From positions 1-64,000 of the forward strand of contig JAQUYC010000004.1 of assembly GCA_028692105.1 (NCBI GenBank): DNA of 64,000 nt, read 5' to 3'. This document shows, one piece after another, positions 45,750-54,251 of the stretch. This DNA is from Eubacteriales bacterium (GTDB lineage Bacteria > Bacillota > Clostridia > Peptostreptococcales > Anaerovoracaceae). Positions within the stretch are counted from its first letter, which is position 1, and the number at the start of each line of letters is the position of its first letter. A program made the translations under genes and the position numbers. The notes beneath the pieces are model-generated. The model was not told where the DNA came from, ran no database searches, and worked only from the letters and a program-made list of their open reading frames with translations.

Positions 45750-46712
45750 TCATTTCACATTAACACAGTTACTGTTATTGCCGGCAAGCCAGGATTGTAG
45801 ATTGGATATTGCGATATCAATAAGCCGGGTTCTTGCTTCTTTGGTGCTCCATGCGATATGAGGCGTGATCACGCAATTTGGAAGCCCCAAAAGCGGATTG
45901 CCATCTGCAGGGGGTTCAACGGATAAAACGTCCAGACCGGCAGCAGATACTTTCCCTGACATAAGTGCACTTGCAAGGTCAATCTCATTGATCAGCGGAC
46001 CTCTTGATGTGTTAAGCAGGATGACCCCGTCTTTCATCATAGATATGGCAGCCTTATTTATAAAGCCTTTGTTGTTCTCTGTCAGGGGGCAATGAAGGCT
46101 TATAATATCGGAATCAGCGAAAAGCTTATCCCTAAAGGTAAAGGAGATGGCTTTCGTCTCAAAAGAGAAATCAGGATAATTGCTTGCAATCAGCACCTTC
46201 ATCCCGAATGCTTCCGCTATTTTTGCAACTTGCCGGCCTATATTTCCGAAACCTAAAATGCCGAAGGTTTTTCCGGAAAGTTCTACTTGAGGAGTCAGAC
46301 TAAAACTGAAGTCCTTTGAGGCTTGCCACTGCCCGGAATTAACCGCATCGCGATGAACCCCTATCTGGTTGCAGATTTCCAGCAGCAGAGAAAAAGTGAA
46401 TTGGGCGACGGAGTCGGTTGAATATGCAGGAATATTGGTGACCGGAATATTTCGGGAAGTGGCGTATTTTAGATCTACCATGTTGATTCCGGTCGCCAGA
46501 ACGCATATCCACTTTAGATTGGGGCACTTAGACATTACTTCGGCTGAAAGTATGCATTTGCTTGTCATAACAACTTCGGCATCACCGATACGTGAGGCAA
46601 CAAGCTCTTTTGGTGTTCTGTCATGCACAACCAATTCTCCGTATTTTTCGAGTCCCGTCCAGCTTAAGTCTCCGGGATTAATAGTATATCCGTCCAATAT
46701 TACTATTTTCAT
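45750..46712 (-). CDS. D-2-hydroxyacid dehydrogenase, NAD-dependent
   Basis: A 320-residue dehydrogenase. The Rossmann domain shows GFGNIGRQVA, and the catalytic Arg, Glu and His are in NTSRGPLIN, LSVEPP and ITPHIAW. It reduces 2-oxoacids such as glyoxylate, hydroxypyruvate or 2-oxoacids from amino-acid fermentation. It is paralogous to the gene at 54252-55196. GGAGG precedes a double ATG; the second (46712) has better spacing. The 5' leader carries a dispersed repeat copy. Confidence 0.88.
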   Translation of the reverse strand: MKIVILDGYTINPGDLSWTGLEKYGELVVHDRTPKELVASRIGDAEVVMTSKCILSAEVMSKCPNLKWICVLATGINMVDLKYATSRNIPVTNIPAYSTDSVAQFTFSLLLEICNQIGVHRDAVNSGQWQASKDFSFSLTPQVELSGKTFGILGFGNIGRQVAKIAEAFGMKVLIASNYPDFSFETKAISFTFRDKLFADSDIISLHCPLTENNKGFINKAAISMMKDGVILLNTSRGPLINEIDLASALMSGKVSAAGLDVLSVEPPADGNPLLGLPNCVITPHIAWSTKEARTRLIDIAISNLQSWLAGNNSNCVNVK

Positions 46713-46726
46713 CATTACCTCCGTAA

Positions 46727-46806
46727 TAACATTCTGCCTGACACATCAGTTCTTTCGGCAAAATCTCAGTAGAAATCTACAAATTCAAATTTGTAGATTT
46801 TTATCG
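46727..46806. repeat. dispersed intergenic palindromic repeat, copy near 46.8 kb
   Basis: Begins TAACATTCTGCCTG and contains CAGTAGAAATCTAC (46767-46780), identical to 38003-38016, with the long hairpin ATCTACAAATT-CA-AATTTGTAGAT (46775-46798). It lies 15 bases upstream of the dehydrogenase start on the minus strand. Confidence 0.6.
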
Positions 46807-46985
46807 TCATATAACATATAAAATCATTCTAAATTTATGGTAAAATACATTTACCTGATTGCCTGTTTGTGATACAAATGAATGGCAAACTGCTTAGTGA
46901 TTAATTATACAAACATTACGATTAAAAGACAAGAGACGACATCAGATAAAAAGCACGAAAAATGAACGAGAATCAAGGAGGAACC

Positions 46986-48125
46986 ATGCAGATTTTAGAT
47001 ATAGCGCCTGTAAAATATGAAGAAGACAAAATGCTGATTCTTGATCAAACACAGCTTCCCGGCGAAACGGTCTACTTAGAGATGAATACAAAGGAAGATG
47101 TTCGTGATGCGATATATAAGCTGAAAGTAAGAGGAGCCCCGGCAATAGGAGTGGCTGCAGGATATGGATTGTATATTTGTGCAAGAGACATATCAGCGAA
47201 GGATTATAATGATTTTTACCGTCAATTTATGGATATAAAAAACTATATTGCATCTTCAAGACCGACAGCAGTAAATCTGTTCTGGGCTCTTAATCGTTTG
47301 GAAGTGCGTGTCAGGGAATTTGAAAATCATACCATAGGAGATCAATCTGTACAGGATCATAAGAATGGTAAAGATCTTCAGGAAAATACAGAAAACAGGC
47401 ATTTATGGAAGAACACTCAAATCATGATAAAGACAGCAATCCTTGAAGAGGCCGAAAATATCAGGATTGAGGATGAAGACGCCTGCCGTGCTATGGGAGA
47501 ATACGGCTTAACACTTCTCAGGCCAGGAATGGGTATATTAACTCACTGCAATGCCGGAACAATTGCGACTGCAAAATATGGGACTTGTCTTGCACCCCTT
47601 TATATCGGTCACGAAAAAGGGTACGGCTTCAAGGTTTTTGCAGACGAGACAAGACCTCTGCTTCAAGGGGCAAGGCTGACAGCATGGGAACTGAACAATG
47701 CAGGTATCGATACCACTCTGATCTGTGATAACATGGCTTCTATCGTTATGAAGAACGGGTGGGTTGATGCTGTGGTCGTAGGCTGTGACAGAATGGCCGC
47801 AAACGGAGACGGTGCCAATAAAATCGGAACCTCGGGCTTGGCGATTCTTGCTCATGAGTATGGAATCCCGTTTTATATGTTTGTCCCCACTTCAACCATA
47901 GATATGAACACAAAGAATGGTGACGACATCCACATAGAATTAAGAGACGGCGATGAGATATATAAGCTTTGGTACGAGAAACCCATGGCACCGGAAGGTA
48001 TAAAAACTTATAACCCAGCATTTGATGTAACTGCGGCAAAGTATATTACCGCGGTTGTAACTGAAAAAGGGATCCTGTATCCTCCTTACGAAGAAAGCAT
48101 CCGAAAATTGTTTGAGCAGCGATAG
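46986..48125 (+). CDS. mtnA: S-methyl-5-thioribose-1-phosphate isomerase
   Basis: A 379-residue isomerase of the methionine salvage pathway, converting methylthioribose-1-phosphate to methylthioribulose-1-phosphate. It shows RGAPAIGVAAGYG, the catalytic Cys in THCNAGTIAT and the Asp in CDRMAANGDGANKIGT. An insertion of about 20 residues near 118-140 makes it longer than usual. AAGGAGGAACC precedes ATG 46986. Other mtn genes are absent. A ribose-1,5-bisphosphate isomerase is less likely. Confidence 0.9.
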   Translation: MQILDIAPVKYEEDKMLILDQTQLPGETVYLEMNTKEDVRDAIYKLKVRGAPAIGVAAGYGLYICARDISAKDYNDFYRQFMDIKNYIASSRPTAVNLFWALNRLEVRVREFENHTIGDQSVQDHKNGKDLQENTENRHLWKNTQIMIKTAILEEAENIRIEDEDACRAMGEYGLTLLRPGMGILTHCNAGTIATAKYGTCLAPLYIGHEKGYGFKVFADETRPLLQGARLTAWELNNAGIDTTLICDNMASIVMKNGWVDAVVVGCDRMAANGDGANKIGTSGLAILAHEYGIPFYMFVPTSTIDMNTKNGDDIHIELRDGDEIYKLWYEKPMAPEGIKTYNPAFDVTAAKYITAVVTEKGILYPPYEESIRKLFEQR

Positions 48126-48189
48126 TGAGGATAAAATATTCCTCCTCTTAAAACGGCAGATACAGCTAAGTTTGGACAAGGAGTACGAT

Positions 48190-48972
48190 ATGTCTTATAA
48201 AATAAAACTGGATATATTTGAAGGACCTTTTGATCTTCTGGTCTATCTGATTGAAAATGCGAGGATGAGTATCTATGATATTCAAATTTCGGAAATCACA
48301 GATCAATACCTAAGATATCTAAAGCGTATGCAAGCGCTGGATATAAATGTTGCAACGGAATTTATGGTTTTAGCCGCAGCCCTGATTGAAATCAAGTCAA
48401 AGATGCTGCTGCCAAGAATGAAACAGGATGGCGGCGTGCTTGCGGAAGAAGATCCCCGGACAGAACTGGTACAAAGGATTCTGGAATACAAACGCTTCAA
48501 GACCGCAGCAGAGCTATTGGAGCAGCAAGAAGAATATAATCAGCGGATATTTGAGAAACCAAAAGAGGATTTAACGCTGTTCGCATCAGAAGCAGAGGAA
48601 TATCTGAACCTTGATCTGAAACAGTTTGTGAAGGTATTCCACTTATTTCTCAGGAAAAAGAAAAACCTTGAGGATATACAAAGGAATTATAGTCGGGTGG
48701 AAAGACGGACAGTTTCAGTGGAGTCAAAGATCGATCATATTAAAAGTGTATTTCGGGTAAAGGCTAAAAGGAGGCTGAATTTCAAAGAACTGCTGGCACC
48801 GCAAAGTAATAGAAGTGATGTGGTGATTACCTTCGTATCCGTGTTGGAAATGATGAGACAAAAAACCATGATGGCAAAGCAAAATGTAAATTTCGGAGAA
48901 ATCATACTGAGCTTAAACGATAATACCGGCAACGGAAAGAAGAATCCGGCGGAAGGAGATATAGTGTCATGA
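48190..48972 (+). CDS. scpA: segregation and condensation protein A
   Basis: A 260-residue kleisin subunit of the SMC-ScpA-ScpB condensin. The N-terminal YKIKLDIFEGPFDLLVYLIE is the family signature for the SMC-neck-binding end; the C-terminal winged-helix part ends the protein. AAGGAG at 48177-48182 supports start 48190; a longer frame would overlap mtnA. It overlaps scpB by four bases. Confidence 0.94.
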   Translation: MSYKIKLDIFEGPFDLLVYLIENARMSIYDIQISEITDQYLRYLKRMQALDINVATEFMVLAAALIEIKSKMLLPRMKQDGGVLAEEDPRTELVQRILEYKRFKTAAELLEQQEEYNQRIFEKPKEDLTLFASEAEEYLNLDLKQFVKVFHLFLRKKKNLEDIQRNYSRVERRTVSVESKIDHIKSVFRVKAKRRLNFKELLAPQSNRSDVVITFVSVLEMMRQKTMMAKQNVNFGEIILSLNDNTGNGKKNPAEGDIVS

Positions 48973-49559
48973 CTGCTAAAAAAACCATAAAGTCTGCCTT
49001 TGAATCCATGCTCTTTGTTTGGGGAGAACCTCTTGATGTCAGTATAGCCGCAGAGATATTCAATATCAGCAGGAAAGATGCTTACGACTGCTTCAAAGAA
49101 CTGCAGGCAGAATATGAACAGGAAGGCAGGGGAATCCGGATTAGAGAAATTGATAAAACATTTCAATACTGCACCTACGTAGAAAACAGTGAATACATAG
49201 AACGGCTCTGTAATCCGGCTAAGGAGAAAAGGCTGTCACAATCGGCATTAGAAGTTCTTGCAATCATAGCTTATAAGCAGCCCGTGACCAGGGGGGAAAT
49301 CGAATCTATCCGCGGGATCAAATGTGAAAGGGTGATAGAAGGTCTTGTAAAGAAAGACCTTATCGCGGAGGTCGGAAGATCTGCGGGAATCGGAAGACCG
49401 ATACTTTACGGTACAACTCCTGCATTTTTAAAAAATTTTGGCTTTAAAGACCTAAAAGATCTGCCTGAGATCGACGATATAGAGAGCATCGTTTGTAAAA
49501 ATGAAGAGTCTGATACTCTTGATCTTCAGCAAATCTCTATTGATTTTATAAAATCGTAA
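48969..49559 (+). CDS. scpB: segregation and condensation protein B
   Basis: A 196-residue protein with two winged-helix domains. The segment ALEVLAIIAYKQPVTRGEIESIRG is characteristic of ScpB, which dimerises and binds the ScpA middle region. It is translationally coupled to scpA (ATGA). Confidence 0.94.
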   Translation: MTAKKTIKSAFESMLFVWGEPLDVSIAAEIFNISRKDAYDCFKELQAEYEQEGRGIRIREIDKTFQYCTYVENSEYIERLCNPAKEKRLSQSALEVLAIIAYKQPVTRGEIESIRGIKCERVIEGLVKKDLIAEVGRSAGIGRPILYGTTPAFLKNFGFKDLKDLPEIDDIESIVCKNEESDTLDLQQISIDFIKS

Positions 49560-49616
49560 AAAAGTTTTACGGTGACGTTATTTCTTTACTCAAATCGAAA
49601 CATAATATTACCATGA

Positions 49617-49659
49617 ATATCTCCTTCGCAAGTACAGAAAATAACCGTGAAGGAGATAT
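49617..49659 (+). promoter_or_regulatory. stem-loop that hides the dacF ribosome site
   Basis: ATATCTCCTTC (49617-49627) is the perfect inverse of GAAGGAGATAT (49649-49659), with a 21-base loop. The right arm contains the entire GAAGGAG Shine-Dalgarno sequence of the gene starting at 49666, so folding would block initiation. Confidence 0.65.
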
Positions 49660-49665
49660 ATTTAT

Positions 49666-50760
49666 ATGAGAAAAACAATCATTGTCATATTGATTATCAT
49701 TTTGGTTGGTTTATCATCACCATCCTATGGAATACAAGTTGACGGTCAGCAGGCTCCGCCTGTGATTTCGGCACAGAATGCTATTTTAATCGAAGCAAAT
49801 TCAGGAGAAGTGCTTTATGAAAAAAATGCAGAAGAGAAAGCTTATCCTGCCAGCATTACTAAAATAGTAACTGCTCTCCTTGCTATCGAGAACGGAGATC
49901 CGAAGAAAATGGCTAAAATATCCGGAAATGCAGCCGGAATTGAAGGTTCGTCAATATATCTGGAGAAAGGGGAACTGATTTCACTGCAGGATCTAATTTA
50001 CGGTCTGATGCTCAGATCAGGGAATGACGCCGCAATCGCTATCTCTGAAGAAATCGGAGGGAGTACTGAGGAATTTGTGGCTATGATGAACAAAAGGGTC
50101 AAAGAACTGGGAGCAGTCAATACAAACTTTATGAACCCTAACGGGCTTCATAATACCGAACATTATACCACAGCCAAAGACATGGCAATAATATCAAAAG
50201 CAGCAATGAAAAACGCAGAATTCAAGCAAGTTGCCGCAGCGAAATCCTGGGTCACTGACAGAGGGGACGGAAAATATAATTACTTTTATAATAAAAATAA
50301 GGTTGTTTATCAGTATGACGGCGGAACGGGTATAAAAATCGGATATACGAAAGCTGCGGGCAGAACACTTGTAGCCTCATCGGAGCGAAACGGCATGGAA
50401 TTGATCTGCGTCGTCATGAATGCCCCGGACTGGTTTCAGGATACTTATAAGTTAATGGACTATGCCTATAATCAATATGAGACTGCTACGATTATTAAAG
50501 GTCAGCTTCCGCTCAAAGTGGTTAGAATATGGCAGGGCGATAAAGATTTCGTACGCATAGGCCCCAAAGAGGATATTGTCTGCCCCGTAAGAAAAGAATC
50601 AGAAAATAAAATTTCAATCGAATATGTCCTGCCGGATCGTCAGAAAGCACCGGTTAAAAGGTGGGAGGAGGCAGGTTGTCTTAAAATTTATGTAAACGAT
50701 CGCTATATTTTTTCAAAACCGCTCTATTACATGGAAGACATAGAAAAAATCAATGAGTGA
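49666..50760 (+). CDS. dacF: D-alanyl-D-alanine carboxypeptidase (S11 family)
   Basis: A 364-residue penicillin-binding protein with a signal peptide (about 1-23), the S11 motifs Ser63-x-x-Lys66 (ASITKIV) and SGN (LRSGNDAA), and a C-terminal PBP5-like beta domain. The third motif reads Lys-Ile-Gly (residues 224-226) where KTG is usual. It trims stem peptides in the wall or spore cortex. Position after scpAB matches the dacB/dacF region of sporulating firmicutes. Its ribosome site is enclosed in a hairpin. Confidence 0.87.
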   Translation: MRKTIIVILIIILVGLSSPSYGIQVDGQQAPPVISAQNAILIEANSGEVLYEKNAEEKAYPASITKIVTALLAIENGDPKKMAKISGNAAGIEGSSIYLEKGELISLQDLIYGLMLRSGNDAAIAISEEIGGSTEEFVAMMNKRVKELGAVNTNFMNPNGLHNTEHYTTAKDMAIISKAAMKNAEFKQVAAAKSWVTDRGDGKYNYFYNKNKVVYQYDGGTGIKIGYTKAAGRTLVASSERNGMELICVVMNAPDWFQDTYKLMDYAYNQYETATIIKGQLPLKVVRIWQGDKDFVRIGPKEDIVCPVRKESENKISIEYVLPDRQKAPVKRWEEAGCLKIYVNDRYIFSKPLYYMEDIEKINE

Positions 50761-50836
50761 GCCGAGTGATCAGGGTAACAAATACGCAAAGCATTAATAT
50801 CATAATACAGTAGTTAAAAACGAGGGGGTTAATAAA

Positions 50837-51928
50837 ATGGGCTACAGTATTATGAAAGAAGACGCTGCAAAAACTCAAAGTCATATTAACTGTATTGATG
50901 CAGGATCGGATAATTGCCCGTGCTATCTTGCAGTGACCGGGGACTGCTTGGTCTGCAGCCGGCTTCAAGGTAAAGACTGCTGTGAATGCGGCTGGACGGG
51001 CGTTTGTGTTTATAATGAATTTATCCAGGGGAACAAAAGGGTAAACAATCCGAGAAAGGATTTTGAAGCTGAAATAATTGATCAAAAATTTTATAAAGAG
51101 GACTTAGTCGTATATGGACTTCATGTTGGAAAAGGTTTTGCAATGAAAGCCAGTCGACCGGGTTCTTATTTATTTGCAAGAGCCGGAAATACTGACAGGT
51201 TTTACGATATCCCATTATCCGTCATGAAAACCGATGTTGAAGAGGGGAATATTTATTTAGCGGTTAAGATTATTTCAGCTAAAACAAAGGCACTTATCGA
51301 GGAAAAAAATAAGCTAATCCTCAGGGGGCCTTATCGCAGCGGAATCCACGGAATCTCATCAATTACCGGTAATAAAGCAATAAACCAGAAAGTTCTTATT
51401 ATCGCAAAAGGAATAGGTATTGCTCCCGGCGTACTGGTATCTCAAGTCTTGGGTAATAAGGCAAATGTGGATATGGTAATCGATACAGAGAAGATCAGCA
51501 AAGAGTTCATCAAAGATTTTATTGATACAAGGCAATGTGCGGATGCCTCTGAAGAGGATAAAAATGCATATACCGGAATTCAATATATATCTTTGGCTGA
51601 TAAAGGAGCCGGCAGCAGGCTGGAAAAGCTGGTGAAAAAAAATAATTATGACAGTGTAATACTTTTAGTTTCCGATTATTATATAGAGAATCTTGGCAAT
51701 ATAATAAAAAGAGTCCTACCGGCAGCCGGTCTTGCAGTGAGCAATAATTTTCACATATGCTGCGGTGAAGGCTTATGTGGATCCTGTTCCGTTAATACTT
51801 CCGGCGGGGAGTCAATTAAAATGTGTAAATGCAGATTAAAAGGAGAGGAGCTATTAAATAACTTTTCAAAATTGAATACCGTTGCTTCTGTGTCATTTCC
51901 ATACTGCGGAGAATATGCTGAAGAATAG
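50837..51928 (+). CDS. PyrK-like FAD/NAD-binding [2Fe-2S] protein with Cys-rich N-terminus
   Basis: A 363-residue flavoprotein. The core (about 75-330) is the ferredoxin-reductase fold of dihydroorotate dehydrogenase electron-transfer subunits, and the C-terminus has a Cys cluster (CCGEGLCGSCS, then CKC) for [2Fe-2S]. Unusually the first 60 residues hold ten Cys within about 35 residues (CPC, CLVC, CCEC and others), possibly an extra iron-sulfur or zinc site. No pyrD is present. The next gene encodes an FAD oxidoreductase, so the pair likely forms an electron-transfer complex of unknown substrate. Confidence 0.72.
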   Translation: MGYSIMKEDAAKTQSHINCIDAGSDNCPCYLAVTGDCLVCSRLQGKDCCECGWTGVCVYNEFIQGNKRVNNPRKDFEAEIIDQKFYKEDLVVYGLHVGKGFAMKASRPGSYLFARAGNTDRFYDIPLSVMKTDVEEGNIYLAVKIISAKTKALIEEKNKLILRGPYRSGIHGISSITGNKAINQKVLIIAKGIGIAPGVLVSQVLGNKANVDMVIDTEKISKEFIKDFIDTRQCADASEEDKNAYTGIQYISLADKGAGSRLEKLVKKNNYDSVILLVSDYYIENLGNIIKRVLPAAGLAVSNNFHICCGEGLCGSCSVNTSGGESIKMCKCRLKGEELLNNFSKLNTVASVSFPYCGEYAEE

Positions 51929-51986
51929 GTGCTGCTGAACAAAACAGAACCGGTAAAACGATTTGTTCAGGTCAGATATAACATTA

Positions 51987-52011
51987 AAAAGCAGCTAAAG
52001 CAGCTGCTTTT
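51987..52011 (+). terminator. hairpin with short T-run between the flavoprotein genes
   Basis: AAAAGCAGCT (51987-51996) and AGCTGCTTTT (52002-52011) form a perfect 10-bp stem with a five-base loop. It could attenuate transcription into the next gene. Confidence 0.55.
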
Positions 52012-52043
52012 CAACTTTATTCAGAACATATGGAGGCAATTAG

Positions 52044-53345
52044 ATGGAAAAGGTCGTAATAATAGGAGGCGGATGGTCCGGATGTGCCGCAGCTTTAGCT
52101 GCGCGTAAAGCGGGAGCTGAAGTAACCTTGGTCGAAAAGACAGATATGCTTCTTGGACTAGGAAATGTAGGGGGTATAATGCGAAATAACGGCAGATTTA
52201 CTGCCGCCGAAGAAAATATAGCGCTTGGCGCCGATGAGCTGTTCGGGATAACCGATAAACTTTCCAGGCATGTAAATGTTGATTTCCCGGGGCATAAGCA
52301 TGCCAGCCTGTATGATGTCATCAAGGTAGAGCCGCAAGTCAGACGGCTTCTTGAAGAAAAAGGCGTTCAAATAAAAACAATAGCAAGAGCTGTTGATGTT
52401 GTAATGGATAGCCAGGCTTCGGCAGACAGCCGCCGGCTGCTGAAAGAAATTATTTTGTCGGATGACACGAAAATCGCCGCTGACGTATTTGTGGAGTGCA
52501 CCGGATCGACCGGTCCAATGGGCAATTGTCTTACTTACGGAAACGGATGCTGCATGTGCATCTTAAGATGCCCTGCTTTTGGACCTAGGGTGAGCATAAC
52601 CCAAAAGGCAGGAAAGAATGATATAATGGGGCAGCGCAAAGATGGAGCCTTTGGAGCGTTCAGCGGTTCCGGGAAACTGGAAAAGTCCTCCCTTTCAGAT
52701 GAAATTCAGCTTGAGTTGAATGAAAAGGGTGTTGCAGTGATTCCTCTTAAACCTGAAGAGGTTTCCAAAGAAAAGCTAAACTTAAAGGTTTGTCAGCAAT
52801 ATGCTCTTGATGAATATGCAAATAATATCGTACTTTTGGATACCGGCTATGCAAAAATTATGACGCCATTCTTTCCCCTTGAAAAACTGAGGAGGGTTCC
52901 GGGTTTTGAAAATGCAAGATATGCTGACCCCTATGCAGGTGGAAAGGGGAATTCGATTCGTTATCTTTCAGTTGCTGAACGTGACAATAAGATGAGAGTG
53001 ACAGGGATAGAAAATTTACTGTGCGGCGGTGAGAAATCCGGACTTTTCGTAGGTCATACAGAGGCGATTTCTACAGGTACACTTGCCGGGTATAACAGCG
53101 TGAGATATTTGAAGGGAATGAGGCCGCTTGAGCTCCCCAAACAAATCGCAATAGGAGACTTGATTTCATATGCAAATGAAAAAATCAAGACGAAGGATGG
53201 ACTTATGACGAGATATACATTTGCCGGCGCTGAATATTTCCAACGGATGAAGGAAACTGGGCTTTACACAACAGACCCTGAGACAGTGAAAAAAAGAATC
53301 AGAAAATATGGCTTGGAGAATATTTATAAAGAACCGATAATATGA
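52044..53345 (+). CDS. FAD-dependent oxidoreductase (GidA/TrmFO-like fold)
   Basis: A 433-residue flavoenzyme. The FAD-binding GGGWSGCAAALAARKAG is at the N-terminus, and Cys-rich GNCLTYGNGCCMCILRCP (about 165-185) could hold a metal or redox-active cysteines. The second nucleotide motif and C-terminal GG-EKSGLFVGHTEAI are like folate/NAD-dependent TrmFO relatives, but it is not the standard TrmFO. It follows the PyrK-like flavoprotein and may use it as electron partner. TGGAGG precedes the ATG. Confidence 0.75.
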   Translation: MEKVVIIGGGWSGCAAALAARKAGAEVTLVEKTDMLLGLGNVGGIMRNNGRFTAAEENIALGADELFGITDKLSRHVNVDFPGHKHASLYDVIKVEPQVRRLLEEKGVQIKTIARAVDVVMDSQASADSRRLLKEIILSDDTKIAADVFVECTGSTGPMGNCLTYGNGCCMCILRCPAFGPRVSITQKAGKNDIMGQRKDGAFGAFSGSGKLEKSSLSDEIQLELNEKGVAVIPLKPEEVSKEKLNLKVCQQYALDEYANNIVLLDTGYAKIMTPFFPLEKLRRVPGFENARYADPYAGGKGNSIRYLSVAERDNKMRVTGIENLLCGGEKSGLFVGHTEAISTGTLAGYNSVRYLKGMRPLELPKQIAIGDLISYANEKIKTKDGLMTRYTFAGAEYFQRMKETGLYTTDPETVKKRIRKYGLENIYKEPII

Positions 53346-53386
53346 TGAGGCTAAAAGAGGCGAAAAATGTACCCGCTTCTTTAAGT

Positions 53387-53416
53387 GACGGGTGCCATAT
53401 CGACATGGCACCTGTC
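53387..53416. terminator. hairpin upstream of rluB
   Basis: GACGGGTGCCAT pairs with ATGGCACCTGTC (one G-T pair) around a six-base loop. It follows the oxidoreductase stop by about 40 bases; T-rich sequence comes about a dozen bases later. Confidence 0.45.
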
Positions 53417-53495
53417 TTATACAAGATCCTTTTAATTTTTATTTCAGTATGATAAAATTACTATTAAAAGAGTAAAGGGCAAAGGAGAGCGGAAA

Positions 53496-54200
53496 TTGCG
53501 TTTAAATAAATATATAGCTCAGTCGGGAATCGCCAGCAGGCGAAAAGCGGACGAGCTTACTTTACAGGGCAAGGTAAAAATTAACGGTGCAGTTATGAAG
53601 GAACCGGGATATAATGTTGCGGAAAGCGACGTTATAGAGGTAAATGGGCATATAATAAAACCCGATTCGAAAAAGATTTATATCATGCTGAACAAGCCAA
53701 AAGGTTTTATTACTTCTGTAGATGATGAAAGGGAAAGACCGACAGTTATGGACCTAATTTCCGATATAGATGAGCGCATATTCCCTGTCGGCCGTCTTGA
53801 CTTTAATACATCAGGGATGCTCATAATGACAAACGACGGTGATCTGGCATACAAACTTTCACATCCCAAAAACCATATTTATAAAACATATCGTGCAAAA
53901 GTATCGGGACAGATTTCTGCCGAAAGGCTTGCCAGGCTGCGTAAGGGTGTGGATATAGGAGGCTTTGTCACATCAAAGGCAATAGTTGATGTCATCAAAC
54001 AATCAGAACGGTCTGCTGTTGTAGAAATTAAAATTTATGAAGGCAAGAATCGTCAGGTGCGTAAAATGTTTGCAGCCGTGGGTAATAAGGTTCTTGATCT
54101 GGAGAGGATTGAAATTGGAGAACTACGTCTTGGACATCTTAAGCAGGGACATTATCGGAAGCTTACACAGAAAGAGATTCAATATCTTAAAGAATGCTGA
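53496..54200 (+). CDS. rluB: rRNA pseudouridine synthase, RluB/RsuA family
   Basis: A 234-residue enzyme. An N-terminal S4 RNA-binding domain (RLNKYIAQSGIASRRKAD) precedes the synthase domain with the catalytic Asp in GRLDFNTSGMLIMTNDG. It isomerises a uridine in 23S or 16S rRNA. The start codon is TTG, supported by AAAGGAGAG eight bases upstream and by the match of the family N-terminus. Its stop lies inside the terminator stem. Proximity to the scpAB region agrees with Bacillus gene order. Confidence 0.9.
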   Translation: MRLNKYIAQSGIASRRKADELTLQGKVKINGAVMKEPGYNVAESDVIEVNGHIIKPDSKKIYIMLNKPKGFITSVDDERERPTVMDLISDIDERIFPVGRLDFNTSGMLIMTNDGDLAYKLSHPKNHIYKTYRAKVSGQISAERLARLRKGVDIGGFVTSKAIVDVIKQSERSAVVEIKIYEGKNRQVRKMFAAVGNKVLDLERIEIGELRLGHLKQGHYRKLTQKEIQYLKEC

Positions 54201-54226
54201 AGATCTCACCTTCAGCATCTTTTTTA
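54194..54226 (+). terminator. rho-independent terminator of rluB
   Basis: ATGCTGAAG (54194-54202) pairs with CTTCAGCAT (54210-54218), followed by C and six or more T. It overlaps the last codons and stop of rluB. Confidence 0.85.
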
Positions 54227-54251
54227 GTTGTTTTATATATTTTTAAATCAA

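Noticed and set aside
46807-46985. SAM-type riboswitch upstream of mtnA
   Set aside because: No S-box or other riboswitch core and no terminator/antiterminator pair is visible in the leader.
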